This document shows positions 37,109 to 46,962 of a DNA stretch of 64,000 nucleotides, piece by piece. How positions within the stretch are numbered: the first letter of the stretch is position 1; each line of letters opens with the position of its first letter. The position numbers and the translations under genes are program-made. Location: positions 13,741-77,740 of the forward strand of contig JAYVMU010000037.1 in NCBI GenBank assembly GCA_043758775.1, given 5' to 3'. Source of the DNA: JACMMS01 sp043758775 (lineage in GTDB: Bacteria; Pseudomonadota; Gammaproteobacteria; Burkholderiales; Methylophilaceae). The notes below the pieces were generated by a model. The model saw only the letters and a list, made by a program, of their open reading frames with translations. It was not told the origin of the DNA and made no database searches.

Positions 37109-37148
37109 TGTATTCAATATAAATTTCTGTATGTTTATATTGAATACA
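37109..37148. promoter_or_regulatory. Perfect 15-base inverted repeat upstream of the RND operon
   Basis: TGTATTCAATATAAA and TTTATATTGAATACA are separated by ten bases. It lies about 60 bases before the pump gene. The all-AT arms and lack of a T-run make a terminator unlikely; an operator for a dimeric regulator is more plausible. Its sequence is unrelated to the repeat at 36462. Confidence 0.5.
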
Positions 37149-37207
37149 AAACTTGATTTGACCATAAGTTTGATGCAATACATTTCTATCAAAAGGAACA
37201 AATACTA

Positions 37208-40200
37208 ATGTTGTGGATTGTTCGTGTCGCTTTAAGTCGACCTTATACGTTTATTGTAATGGCGATTTTGATTCTCCTTTTAGGTCCGCTGGTTTATGTC
37301 AATATGCGTACGGATATTTTTCCTGATATTAAAGTACCCGTAGTTAGTGTGGTTTGGACCTATAACGGCTTACCTGCGAGTGAAATGTCTGACCGGATAA
37401 CAACCTACTATGAAAGGCAAATGACTACAACAGTTAATGATATCGAACACATCGAGTCACAGTCATTACCTGGCGTAGCCATTGTTAAAGTATTTTTTCA
37501 TCCTGGCGTTAATATTAATGGTGCCGTAAGTCAAATTACTGCGGTATCTCAGACAGTGCTTAAACGCATGCCTCCAGGCATAACCCCCCCATTAGTCTTG
37601 ACATACAATGCATCAAGTGTCCCTATACTGCAATTAGCACTCTCCAGCAAAACTTTACTTGATAATCAGTTGTTTGATATTTCAAACAACTTTATTCGCC
37701 CGCAACTGGCACAAGTTGAAGGTGCTGCGGTGCCTTCGCCATATGGTGGTAAAAATCGCCAGATCCAGGTTGATTTAGATATGGAGGCTTTACGGGCGAA
37801 AAACTTATCACCTGAAGATGTTACTAATGCAATCTCAACGCAGAATCTGATTCTTCCTTCAGGCACCGAAAAAATAGGTAAATTTGAATATAATGTTTTA
37901 TTAAACGCTAGCCCTAAAGAGTTAGATGAATTAAATGATTTACCTATAAAAACAGTCGACGGTTCAACCGTTTTCCTGAGAGATGTTGCACATGTCCGAG
38001 ACGGGTTCACTCCACAACAAAATCTGGTTAGAGTTGATGGCAAGCATTCTGTACTAACGACCATCCAAAAGAATGGCACTGCATCGACGCTTGATATTAT
38101 TGAGCATGTTAAAGCCTTATTACCTACGATTGAAGCTGGAGCGCCTAAAGGGCTTGTTGTTGGGTTAGTAGGAGATCAATCTCAATTTGTAAAAGCCTCA
38201 GTCGCAGGAGTCATTCGTGAGGGCATCATAGCAGCAGCTCTCACAGGGCTTATGATTCTTTTATTTCTTGGAAGTTGGAGATCAACTCTAATCATTACCA
38301 TATCAATACCACTAGCAATTCTTGCATCTATCATGGCTCTTTCAGCGCTGGGGCAGACAATTAATATCATGACGCTAGGCGGCTTAGCTTTGGCAGTTGG
38401 TATATTGGTTGATGACGCAACAGTGACCATTGAAAATATTAATTGGCATCTAGAATCAGGTAAGCATGTGACAGCCTCTATCTTAGACGGAGCAAATCAA
38501 ATTGTTGGGCCTGCTTTTGTTTCATTAATGTGTATTTGTATTGTATTCATACCAATGTTCTTTCTAGAAGGCGTATCAAAATATCTTTTCGTACCGCTTG
38601 CTGAAGCCGTAATATTTGCCATGATTGCCTCATTTATTCTTTCACGTACATTAGTCCCTACATTAGCCAACTATTTGTTAAAGCCTCACGCTCAGCCCAC
38701 TAGCCACAACGATTTAAATGGAACCAATGACATCAGCGTAAAGCTATCAAACAATCCACTAGTCAGATTTCAGCAACTATTTGAAAAAGGATTTAGTAAA
38801 GTTAGAGAGGTTTACAAAAACTTATTGTTACTAGCTATGGCATATCAACGTACATTTATCTTTGGTTTTCTAGCTGTAGTGTTTGTATCTTTTGCACTTG
38901 TTCCTTGGTTAGGTAGAAACTTTTTCCCATCGGTAGATGCAGGACAAATTAAACTTCATATAAGAGCGCAAACTGGCTTGAGAATTGAAGAAACTGCAAG
39001 GCTTTGTGATGAAATTGAAAAGCAGATACGCACAGAGATACCTGCTAAAGAAATTAAAAACATCATTGACAATATTGGTCTCCCAGTGAGTGGCATTAAC
39101 TTAACTTACAGCAACTCCTCTCCAATTGGGCCTGCTGATGCTGATATTATTATCACACTAAATGAAAATCATCATCCAACTGGTGATTATGTAAAGCAGC
39201 TGCGAAAATCACTTAGCAATAATTTCCCTAGTGTAAATTTTGCATTTTTACCGGCTGATATTGTCAGCCAAATTCTAAACTTCGGACTTCCAGCACCTAT
39301 TGATGTTCAAGTTAGAGGATTTAATCGTGCTGCAAACCAAATTTATGCTGCTGATTTAATGCGAAGGATAAAAAAGGTACCTGGAATTACTGATTTACGC
39401 ATCCAACAGGTCTTTAACCAGCCTGAGTTGCATGTTAATGTCGATCGCTCATTCGCTAAGCAACTAGGATTAAGTCAAAAAGATATCGCGACTAGCTTGC
39501 TTGTATCACTGTCTGGCAGCCTACAAACAGCACCCAACTTTTGGGTAAATCCAAAAAACCATGTTTCCTATCCTCTTGTAGTCCAAGCACCGCAATATCG
39601 CTTTGAGTCCATTAGCGATCTACAAAATCTACCTCTTCCTTCTGGAAATTCATCAAGCAATCAAACCTTAGCTGGCCTTGCTACTATAACTCGCAGTCAA
39701 GGAGCCGGAGTTATTTCGCATTATGATGTTCAGCCTGCTATCGATATTTTCGCAAGCACTCAAGATAGAGATTTAGGGAGCGTATCTCATGATATCGATG
39801 ACATTTTAAAAGATACCGCCAAGGATTTACCCAAAGGCTCTACCATAGTACTTCGAGGTCAGACGGAAGCAATGAATGCTTCTTACTCTGGACTATTATT
39901 TGGCTTGCTAGGTGCAATTGTACTAATCTATTTACTAATTGTTGTTAATTTTCAGTCTTGGCTCGATCCGTTTATTATAATTACTGCCCTGCCAGCCGCT
40001 CTGGCTGGCATTGTATGGATGCTTTTTGTCACTGGAACAACCCTTTCCGTCCCCGCCTTAATTGGCGCCATCATGTGTATGGGGGTAGCTACTGCCAATA
40101 GCATATTAGTGGTCAGCTTTGCGCTTGAACGACTTAGGGATGGTTGTAGCGGGATGACAGCGGCGATAGAGGCTGGGTACATTCGATTTCGCCCTGTATT

Positions 40201-40444
40201 AATGACTGCGCTTGCGATGATTATCGGAATGGCACCAATGGCACTAGGGTTAGGGGAAGGTGGGGAACAAAATGCACCATTAGGTCGTGCCGTAATCGGT
40301 GGCCTTACTTTTGCAACGGTTGCCACTCTACTCTTTGTTCCTGTCATATTTAGCCTTATATATAGGCATCATAAACAATTTGTTCCACATGGCCATCTTC
40401 ATGGCAATAACTTACCGTTCTCTGGAGAAAATAATGTTGCATGA
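37208..40444 (+). CDS. RND efflux pump, inner-membrane permease
   Basis: Proton-driven exporter of 1078 residues with the RND layout: TM1, a large periplasmic domain, TM2-7, a second periplasmic domain, TM8-12. TM4 carries the proton-relay pair in LAVGILVDDATVTIEN; the first periplasmic domain begins DIFPDIKVPVVSVVWTYNG. The two Asp residues place it with the hydrophobe (HAE) type rather than the single-Asp heavy-metal type. AAGGAA precedes the ATG. First gene of pump-adaptor-outer membrane factor, followed by a two-component system. Substrate unknown. Confidence 0.93.
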   Translation: MLWIVRVALSRPYTFIVMAILILLLGPLVYVNMRTDIFPDIKVPVVSVVWTYNGLPASEMSDRITTYYERQMTTTVNDIEHIESQSLPGVAIVKVFFHPGVNINGAVSQITAVSQTVLKRMPPGITPPLVLTYNASSVPILQLALSSKTLLDNQLFDISNNFIRPQLAQVEGAAVPSPYGGKNRQIQVDLDMEALRAKNLSPEDVTNAISTQNLILPSGTEKIGKFEYNVLLNASPKELDELNDLPIKTVDGSTVFLRDVAHVRDGFTPQQNLVRVDGKHSVLTTIQKNGTASTLDIIEHVKALLPTIEAGAPKGLVVGLVGDQSQFVKASVAGVIREGIIAAALTGLMILLFLGSWRSTLIITISIPLAILASIMALSALGQTINIMTLGGLALAVGILVDDATVTIENINWHLESGKHVTASILDGANQIVGPAFVSLMCICIVFIPMFFLEGVSKYLFVPLAEAVIFAMIASFILSRTLVPTLANYLLKPHAQPTSHNDLNGTNDISVKLSNNPLVRFQQLFEKGFSKVREVYKNLLLLAMAYQRTFIFGFLAVVFVSFALVPWLGRNFFPSVDAGQIKLHIRAQTGLRIEETARLCDEIEKQIRTEIPAKEIKNIIDNIGLPVSGINLTYSNSSPIGPADADIIITLNENHHPTGDYVKQLRKSLSNNFPSVNFAFLPADIVSQILNFGLPAPIDVQVRGFNRAANQIYAADLMRRIKKVPGITDLRIQQVFNQPELHVNVDRSFAKQLGLSQKDIATSLLVSLSGSLQTAPNFWVNPKNHVSYPLVVQAPQYRFESISDLQNLPLPSGNSSSNQTLAGLATITRSQGAGVISHYDVQPAIDIFASTQDRDLGSVSHDIDDILKDTAKDLPKGSTIVLRGQTEAMNASYSGLLFGLLGAIVLIYLLIVVNFQSWLDPFIIITALPAALAGIVWMLFVTGTTLSVPALIGAIMCMGVATANSILVVSFALERLRDGCSGMTAAIEAGYIRFRPVLMTALAMIIGMAPMALGLGEGGEQNAPLGRAVIGGLTFATVATLLFVPVIFSLIYRHHKQFVPHGHLHGNNLPFSGENNVA

Positions 40445-41621
40445 ATTTAATCAGCCTAAAGCTTCCATACGTTTACGTCTGATTGGCCTAATCATTTTGT
40501 TAATCGCAATAGCTGTTGCCGTAACCGGAATAGTAAGTCGTATTAATCACGAAAAAATATTAAAACAAGTAGTAATTGAACAAGATGTTGTTCGAGTGTC
40601 AGTTTTTACTCCTCAGCTTGAAGAGTCTCAGCAATCTATCATATTACCCGGTAGTGTTTCTGCGTATACTGAGGCACCTATTTATGCAAGAGTTGGTGGC
40701 TATCTTAAAAGTTGGTCTACCGATATTGGATCTCATGTAAAGGCAGGACAGTTACTTGGCATAATCGATACCCCTGAGATTGATCAGCAAATTCATAAAG
40801 CAGAAGCTGATCTTGCAAAAGCAGAAGCAAACTATGAGCTTGCCACTATATCGGCTAAACGATGGGAAAATCTATTAGTTAGTGATTCAGTTTCTCATCA
40901 GGATGCCGATGAGAAGGTAAGTGATGCAAAAGCTAAAAAAGCCATTGTAAATGCTCTACAAGCCGAACTGGATAGCCTACTTGCGCAACAGTCATTTAAT
41001 CATATTACTGCACCATTTGATGGTGTAGTGACTGACCGTAAGACTGATATTGGAATGTTAATTAACCCAGGAAGCAATGGTGGCCAACCATTATTTCATG
41101 TTGCTAAAATTGATAAATTACGGGTATACATTGAAGTTCCACAAAGTTTCTCGGCATTTATTAAACCAGGGCTTACAGCAGAGCTACATTTTCCAGAACA
41201 CCCTACTAGAATTTATCAAGCAAAACTTGTGAGCACATCAAACTCTATTCATCAGGATTCACGTACATTAAGTGTTGAATTGTCAACTGACAATAAGTCG
41301 GGCGAAATATTGCCTGGTTCTTATACGGAGGTACATTTTACACTTCCAACCAAAGGGAGTATTTACCAATTGCCGTCGGACTCGATACTATTTCGCAAAA
41401 ATGGAATGGAAGTTGCCACAGTAAACAGTGACAATAAAGTGGTTCTTAAACCAATTAAGATTGGCAGAGATTTAGGAACCACTTTGGAGGTCTTAGCAGG
41501 TATCGGGCAATCAGACAAAATAATTGACTCCCCTCCCGACTCTTTGGCACAAGGAGATAAGGTAACTATCGTTCATAGCGCGATTACTGATACTAATAAG
41601 CAAGTGGCTGGAATAAAGTAA
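40434..41621 (+). CDS. RND efflux periplasmic adaptor (membrane fusion protein)
   Basis: Links the pump to the outer-membrane channel. The start is placed at the ATG at 40434 (GGAG seven bases upstream), overlapping the pump end by 11 bases; the longer frame upstream is not used. Of 395 residues, 20-40 form an N-terminal membrane anchor (LIGLIILLIAIAVAVTGIVS). Then come a lipoyl half (PIYARVGGYLKSWSTDIGSHV), a coiled-coil hairpin (about 115-180), the other lipoyl half (FNHITAPFDGVVTDRKTDIG) and beta-barrel regions. Confidence 0.92.
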   Translation: MLHEFNQPKASIRLRLIGLIILLIAIAVAVTGIVSRINHEKILKQVVIEQDVVRVSVFTPQLEESQQSIILPGSVSAYTEAPIYARVGGYLKSWSTDIGSHVKAGQLLGIIDTPEIDQQIHKAEADLAKAEANYELATISAKRWENLLVSDSVSHQDADEKVSDAKAKKAIVNALQAELDSLLAQQSFNHITAPFDGVVTDRKTDIGMLINPGSNGGQPLFHVAKIDKLRVYIEVPQSFSAFIKPGLTAELHFPEHPTRIYQAKLVSTSNSIHQDSRTLSVELSTDNKSGEILPGSYTEVHFTLPTKGSIYQLPSDSILFRKNGMEVATVNSDNKVVLKPIKIGRDLGTTLEVLAGIGQSDKIIDSPPDSLAQGDKVTIVHSAITDTNKQVAGIK

Positions 41622-43081
41622 TGAAAAATAAATACTTGGCTTTAATATTCGCAAATATTATTGTATTAAGTGGATGTTCATTAGCGCCAGTTTATGAAGT
41701 GCCGAAACAGGCCGTGCCTGATAACTTTAAAGAATCAGGACTATGGCAAAAAGCACATCCATCTGATCAGCTGTTAAGAGGCGACTGGTGGAAACTATTT
41801 AATGATGAAACTCTAAATTCTTTAGAGCAACGAGTCAATAGCTCAAATCAAGATTTAGCGATTGCGTTTGCCAGATACAAAGAATCAAAAGCATATGAAG
41901 CCGAGGCGAGCTCTGAGCTGAGTCCTACGCTGTCAGGCTTTACAGACGTTACAGCTAATCGCCAATCCGACGATAGGCCATTGCGAGGTTCAAATCAGCC
42001 GAACACTTATGGGGCTAATACGATTGGATTGGCTGCGAGTTATGAGTTAGATTTATGGGATCGTGTACATAATTTAGTCACTTCAAGTAAAGCAACATTA
42101 CAGGCAAGTGAAGCAGAACTAGAGTCCGTAAGGCTTGCACTACATGCGAATTTAGCTAATGATTATTTAAAGCTAAGAAGTCTAGATGCTGAAGAGAAAG
42201 TTCTTAATGATGCGATTGAGTCCTACAGACGTCAATCTACAATTATTGAAAACAGATTTAAAGGTGGTATTGCTTCAGCACAAGACTTCTCACGAGCCCA
42301 AACACAACTTGAAGAAACACAAACTAAAGTTGCCGATGTCATTGCTAGTCGCTCGCTATTAGAACATGCTATTGCAACCTTAGTAGGCGAATCAGCATCA
42401 TCCTTTTCGATTAGCCCCTCAACTGGCAATATTGAACAACCCGACATTCCTGTCAGCGTGCCTTCTACGTTATTAGAGCGTCGACCTGATATCGCTGCTG
42501 CAGAAAGGCGAGTTGCCGCAGCCAACGCTGAGATAGGCGTTGCACGATCCGCTTTTTATCCTGATATTACGCTAGGGCTAGCAGGTGGTTTCCAGAATAC
42601 TGGTGGCCTTGGTCTTTTAACACTACCCAATAGCTTTTGGTCAATTGGGCCTGCAGCCTTGCTAACCTTGCTCGATGGTGGTCGACGTGATGCAGAAGTT
42701 GACCGCGCACAAGCACTCATGGATGAAGCGGCAGCAAAATACCGAGGCACTGTATTAAATGCTTTCAAAGAAGTTGAGGATAATTTAGTATTGCTACGCC
42801 AATTGCATGAAGAAAATTTGGATGAGCAGGCTGCGGTCAAGTCCGCACAGCGCACTTTGGAACTGTCCACAAACCGCTATCATGAGGGCATAGTGAGCTA
42901 TTTGGAGGTCATTGATGCCGAAGAAGCTGCTCTCCGCACAAAACGCACCTCGCTCAGCATTACATCACGTTCTTTAATAGCAAGCATAGATTTAATACGC
43001 GCGCTTGGCGGTGGATGGACTAAAAGCCCCAGCAATATAAAAACTATTGATGCATCAACTGGCTATAAAATGCATGAATGA
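41621..43081 (+). CDS. RND efflux outer-membrane factor (NodT family lipoprotein)
   Basis: TolC-like channel of 486 residues. The lipobox LSGC lies at the end of the signal peptide (Cys near residue 19), so it is lipid-anchored. Two OEP repeats follow, with the family motifs WWKLFNDETLNSL, AASYELDLWDRV, LLERRPDIAAAERRVAAAN and SYLEVIDAEEAAL. It begins at the last base of the adaptor stop codon (TAATG), so the three genes are coupled. Confidence 0.93.
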   Translation: MKNKYLALIFANIIVLSGCSLAPVYEVPKQAVPDNFKESGLWQKAHPSDQLLRGDWWKLFNDETLNSLEQRVNSSNQDLAIAFARYKESKAYEAEASSELSPTLSGFTDVTANRQSDDRPLRGSNQPNTYGANTIGLAASYELDLWDRVHNLVTSSKATLQASEAELESVRLALHANLANDYLKLRSLDAEEKVLNDAIESYRRQSTIIENRFKGGIASAQDFSRAQTQLEETQTKVADVIASRSLLEHAIATLVGESASSFSISPSTGNIEQPDIPVSVPSTLLERRPDIAAAERRVAAANAEIGVARSAFYPDITLGLAGGFQNTGGLGLLTLPNSFWSIGPAALLTLLDGGRRDAEVDRAQALMDEAAAKYRGTVLNAFKEVEDNLVLLRQLHEENLDEQAAVKSAQRTLELSTNRYHEGIVSYLEVIDAEEAALRTKRTSLSITSRSLIASIDLIRALGGGWTKSPSNIKTIDASTGYKMHE

Positions 43082-43150
43082 TCATTCGTATATTTAACTT
43101 CAACAAATTTGCCATGTTAATAGTTAGTGCACATTTCAAGAGAAATTTTA

Positions 43151-43822
43151 ATGATTAAAGTTTTAATAATTGAAGATGATGAAATCACTGCGAAAGACAT
43201 GATTGAGGAATTGACTGATCATGGCTTTGATGTGGAATGGGCGGCCACAGGAAAAGAAGGTCTCACTCTCGCATCAAACAATAAATTTGATATCATCACA
43301 CTTGATCGCATGTTGCCTGACAGCAATGGGCTCGAAGTTGTCGCTTCACTAAGAGCTAGTGGTATTGATGTACCAATTTTGATGATTAGTGCGCTAAGTG
43401 ATGTAGATGAAAGAATTAAAGGCTTACGTGCAGGTGGGGATGATTATCTAACCAAACCATTTGCACCAGATGAAATGGTCGCAAGAATAGAAGTATTGCT
43501 TCGCAGGCATGGCTTACAGATTAATCAAACTAAGTTAACTGTTGCAGATCTAGAATTAGATTTACTCACCAGAACTGCTTGTCGTGGTGAACTTAAAATA
43601 CGCCTAGCTTCTACTGAATTTCGTTTATTAGAGTTTTTGATGCGTAACTCGTCCTCAATCGTGACTAGAACAATGTTATTTGAGGCAGTTTGGGGTTATT
43701 CATTTGATCCTGGGACGAATGTAGTAGATGTGCATGTAACACAATTAAGAAAAAAAATTGATTTACCTGAACTGGCTCAGCTCTTTAAAACGGTTCGTGG
43801 CTCAGGTTATATTCTTGGTTAA
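43151..43822 (+). CDS. OmpR-family response regulator
   Basis: DNA-binding response regulator of 223 residues from the ATG at 43151. The receiver domain has the acidic pair in IIEDDEITAK, the phosphorylated Asp in IITLDRMLPDSNG and the Lys in YLTKPF. The C-terminal winged helix begins near residue 125 (LTVADLELDLLTRTA) and contains VWGYSFDPGTNVVDVHVTQL. It follows the RND operon by 70 bases, so it probably controls that operon. Partner kinase gene overlaps its end. Confidence 0.92.
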   Translation: MIKVLIIEDDEITAKDMIEELTDHGFDVEWAATGKEGLTLASNNKFDIITLDRMLPDSNGLEVVASLRASGIDVPILMISALSDVDERIKGLRAGGDDYLTKPFAPDEMVARIEVLLRRHGLQINQTKLTVADLELDLLTRTACRGELKIRLASTEFRLLEFLMRNSSSIVTRTMLFEAVWGYSFDPGTNVVDVHVTQLRKKIDLPELAQLFKTVRGSGYILG

Positions 43823-45176
43823 AATATCCGATACTTGGCGTACCACTTCCTTTAGGCTTGTTCTGCTTTATGGATCTATGTTTGCAGTCGGCGTCATTAT
43901 TTTGCTATCTTTAATTTATTTTGATACAGCAAATTTTATTGAAAATCAAACCAACTATATTCTAAAAGCTGAGCTGCACCGTTATCAAATAATGTCAACG
44001 GAGGATCAGTCTAAATCCATAGAAAACGACATAAACCGCGATATTAGGAAGATTAATATTTACGGTATTTTCACCCCTGAAGGCCGTAAAGTTTCAGGGA
44101 ACGCTGCTCCACTTCCAAAAGATTTGATTGTTGACGGTACGCCGCATTTCATTGCTTCTAGTCAATCAAATTTTTGGGATATTCCGACCAAGTCAGTATT
44201 GGAAGTTGCTGAACAACTACCCAATCACAATATAATTTTTATAGGGCGCAAACAAATTCAATTAGATGAAATCCGCCATATTATTATCAAAGCACTGGGT
44301 AGTGCCGTGATTGTTATTCTGGTTGGCACCTTTATTGGTATTAAATTAAGCATTAATCCTGTACGGAGAATTAATGAAATACAGTCTGTTAGTCAAAAAA
44401 TAATAAATGGTGATATTAATTTAAGACTACCAATAGCTGGCAATGACGATGAACTTGATATGTTGGCGGTTATTGTTAACAAAATGCTTGATGAAATTGC
44501 GCAGCGCATACTGGATATTAAAGCATCTACAGATAGTATCGCCCACGACCTTAGAACACCACTCACCCATTTACGTGCAATGCTTAATAGATTGTTGCAT
44601 TCGTCACAGGGGACACTTGACCATCAAGCAATTGAACAAGCGATTGATGAAACTGATATTTTACTTTTTAGATTTAGAGCTATTTTAAGAATATCCGAGA
44701 TTTCAGGCTCCATGCAAAAAGCAATGTTTGAGAGTTTTGATTTCAAAGACATCTTAATGAGTATCCAAGAAATTTACGCACCCCTTGCAGAAGAAAAAAA
44801 TGTTTCAATGCAATTTCAATTACCCACACAAGAAATATTAATCAATGGTGATAAAGCCCTCTTATTTGAAGCAGTTTTAAACCTAGTTGATAATGCTATT
44901 AAATTTAGCCCTATAGGCGGCTACGTTATTGTTAGTGCATTTAATAATAATTATTTATTACAAATTGAAAACAACGGATTAGGTATACCACAAGATGAAA
45001 TAACTAAGGTCATAAAACCATTTTATCGTTGTTTAAATACAAAGAACTTGGTTTCTGGTAATGGTGTTGGCTTAAGTATTGTTTCTACCATCATGAATTT
45101 ACATGGACTTAATTTAATCATAACTTCTAATAATGGTATTACTATTGTAAAAGTAGTTTACAAAGATAACCTATGA
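43815..45176 (+). CDS. Sensor histidine kinase paired with the preceding regulator
   Basis: Membrane histidine kinase, about 453 residues. Two membrane helices (about residues 18-38 and 160-182) flank a periplasmic sensor of roughly 120 residues; a HAMP-like region follows, then the H-box DSIAHDLRTPLTHLRAM, the N-box NLVDNAIKFSP and the G-box SGNGVGLSIV. The start is uncertain: I use the TTG at 43815, overlapping the regulator stop by eight bases with AGG upstream. The next in-frame ATG is inside TM1. Signal unknown. Confidence 0.88.
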   Translation: MVKISDTWRTTSFRLVLLYGSMFAVGVIILLSLIYFDTANFIENQTNYILKAELHRYQIMSTEDQSKSIENDINRDIRKINIYGIFTPEGRKVSGNAAPLPKDLIVDGTPHFIASSQSNFWDIPTKSVLEVAEQLPNHNIIFIGRKQIQLDEIRHIIIKALGSAVIVILVGTFIGIKLSINPVRRINEIQSVSQKIINGDINLRLPIAGNDDELDMLAVIVNKMLDEIAQRILDIKASTDSIAHDLRTPLTHLRAMLNRLLHSSQGTLDHQAIEQAIDETDILLFRFRAILRISEISGSMQKAMFESFDFKDILMSIQEIYAPLAEEKNVSMQFQLPTQEILINGDKALLFEAVLNLVDNAIKFSPIGGYVIVSAFNNNYLLQIENNGLGIPQDEITKVIKPFYRCLNTKNLVSGNGVGLSIVSTIMNLHGLNLIITSNNGITIVKVVYKDNL

Positions 45177-45199
45177 GTTAATGATCAAATTAGAAGTAA

Positions 45200-45227
45200 A
45201 AGGAATCCTGCCAAGACAGGATTCCTT
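45200..45227. terminator. Bidirectional terminator between the kinase and porin genes
   Basis: An 11-base perfect stem AAGGAATCCTG/CAGGATTCCTT with a six-base loop, between two convergent genes. The T-tail is better on the minus strand (four T), so it serves the porin gene at least. Confidence 0.8.
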
Positions 45228-45244
45228 AATTAAGTTATAAATAA

Positions 45245-46741
45245 TCAGAATTTATATGTTAAATCAAGTTGTAATAAATCGTAATTGTTAGGTGCTATAT
45301 TAGATTTAGTTGTATCCAATGATTGGCCGTTGCCTAAACCTTTGTTGATTGTTGATCCGTGTGCATACGTTGCAGTTGCAAAAACGTTTGATCCAATCAT
45401 ATAAACACCACTTGCAGCCCAACCCTCCATATTAACCATTGCGTTCATTATGTCAGAGTCAATTTGATTTTGGTTAAGAGCGAATGCTTCAATATGTTGC
45501 CACCATAGTCTTCCAGACCAGTCACCTTTCGACATTCCAGCAGTATCACCCCAATAGGTTGATTGCTTTTCAAAAGATTTTAAATCTTTAGCTGAACCTA
45601 CTTGCAGACCAAGTAAGTAAGCCGTATTTTCATTTTGGAAATTGGCTGCATTCTTAATACCAGAATCAATTGCTCTTTTATCAGCGTTAAAATTATAAGC
45701 ATAATCCGCCCATAATCTAAAGCCTGTATTACCATTCATGATATTAAATTCCACTGGAATATCAATTACTTTTAAATTGTTAACTCCCAATGTACCAACA
45801 CCGCCATAAGCAGAAGCAGCATTTGGATTGAAATTAGTATATAAAGCACTAGAACCATGAGAAGCGCCAGTATATGACTCATAACTGACAGCAGCTTTTA
45901 ATGATTTGGTCTCATCAATATTATAATGAGCTCCAACTTGTTCTAAATATTCCCATTGGCTTGTTTGAGTATTAGTAACTGGGCCACCACCAGATTGAAT
46001 TTCATCAAGTGTTCCAGCAACAGCCCATTGATTTAAGCTTCCGAATAATTCAAGCTGATCATTTACTTTATATTTAAACTTTTCTTTTAAGCCTTCTGGT
46101 GTTATGTCGCTATCAAACTTCAAAACAGACTTATATAAATCATTTTTCATGCGGCCTGCGACCACGCTGGACCAATCAGTTATGTTCCACCCTATGTAAG
46201 CCCGGTCAACATACACTGTACCACCAGATTTGTCATTATAACCATTTGGACTATTTGAACTAAAAGTTACATTAGGTGATCTTGCAGCAGCATTTGAAGC
46301 TAAACGAAACTCTGCGAAAAAATTCTTATCTGAGCTTGTTTCTAAACCTATATGGTAAGCATAACGACCACGATCTAGTTGCTCTTGAGCACCACCAGTT
46401 GTTCCGGAACCAACATTTGCGCCATTTGTTAAACCAGAAGCGTTACGATACTCATAACGAGTACGAATATCGCCAGTTAATTTAACTTCATCTAAATATT
46501 CGCTTATTTTAATACCTTTTGATTCATGCTTGTTAACCTCAGCAGCGACTTTTTTATCTGCTAATTGAATGTCGTTTTCACGGCCTTTCAATAAAGGAAG
46601 TGCCTCTTCTTCAGTTAATATACCTTTTGATACTAATGCCTGAACTAGGTCAAAAGTTGAGTCGGCCATGGCATTTGCGCCAAAACCCATAATGAGTACT
46701 GCAGTGGTTGCAGCGGCAATGCTGCGTGGTTTAAAAGTCAT
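45245..46741 (-). CDS. Putative porin with an upstream Pho box
   Basis: Outer-membrane porin-like protein, 498 residues from the ATG at 46741 (GGGAG about eight bases upstream); an earlier in-frame ATG lacks this. The signal peptide ends GANAMA near residue 27. The mature N-terminus has LVQALVSKGILTEEEA and a short coiled region up to about residue 80, then barrel strands (VKLTGDIRTRYEYRNASG) to the C-terminal LLQLDLTYKF with terminal Phe. It resembles the DUF3573-like putative porin families. A strong PhoB site upstream suggests a phosphate-inducible porin, an inference from the promoter alone. Confidence 0.8.
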   Translation of the reverse strand: MTFKPRSIAAATTAVLIMGFGANAMADSTFDLVQALVSKGILTEEEALPLLKGRENDIQLADKKVAAEVNKHESKGIKISEYLDEVKLTGDIRTRYEYRNASGLTNGANVGSGTTGGAQEQLDRGRYAYHIGLETSSDKNFFAEFRLASNAAARSPNVTFSSNSPNGYNDKSGGTVYVDRAYIGWNITDWSSVVAGRMKNDLYKSVLKFDSDITPEGLKEKFKYKVNDQLELFGSLNQWAVAGTLDEIQSGGGPVTNTQTSQWEYLEQVGAHYNIDETKSLKAAVSYESYTGASHGSSALYTNFNPNAASAYGGVGTLGVNNLKVIDIPVEFNIMNGNTGFRLWADYAYNFNADKRAIDSGIKNAANFQNENTAYLLGLQVGSAKDLKSFEKQSTYWGDTAGMSKGDWSGRLWWQHIEAFALNQNQIDSDIMNAMVNMEGWAASGVYMIGSNVFATATYAHGSTINKGLGNGQSLDTTKSNIAPNNYDLLQLDLTYKF

Positions 46742-46797
46742 CAAATTGCTCCCGTTTAAGTGTCTTAAATACAACGGATGCATTTTGATGACTTAAT

Positions 46798-46815
46798 ATG
46801 ACAATTTGATGACAG
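46798..46815 (-). promoter_or_regulatory. Pho box of the porin gene
   Basis: On the minus strand CTGTCAT-CAAA-TTGTCAT: the first 7-mer is the exact consensus and the second differs by one base, with a four-base AT-rich spacer. A partial third repeat (AGTCAT) follows. CAAAAT about ten bases downstream could be the -10. The box ends 56 bases before the porin start codon, a normal PhoB promoter spacing. Confidence 0.8.
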
Positions 46816-46962
46816 GGCTATAAATAGTGCATGATCTGTTGTGTGAATACAACAAAGATACATTTAAACTAAATCATATTAAAATCATAGACTTAGAGTA
46901 GATTCCAATCGCACTAGCAACTATGTGTAATTTCAAATAATTGTTTTATTTACCACACTTTA

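Larger units (their letters stand above)
36440..37207. other. 768-base gene-poor gap before the first RND efflux operon
   Basis: Between two divergently read units I find no convincing gene. It holds two perfect 15-base inverted repeats (listed separately) at its ends. In the middle, a segment near 36870-37055 has higher GC than its surroundings, paired motifs (AACCAGA/TCTGGTT; ATGGAC/GTCCAT) and open frames on both strands without good starts. That segment may be the remnant of a mobile element or an unknown structured RNA. The rest is AT-rich with no motif I recognise. Confidence 0.5.

Noticed and set aside
40299..40433. Longer N-terminus for the first RND adaptor
   Set aside because: The added residues are encoded within the pump gene, and a good ribosome site with ATG at 40434 follows.
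43151..45176. The two-component system as PhoB/PhoR
   Set aside because: The kinase has a large periplasmic sensor and HAMP-like region unlike PhoR, and the genes follow an efflux operon rather than phosphate genes.
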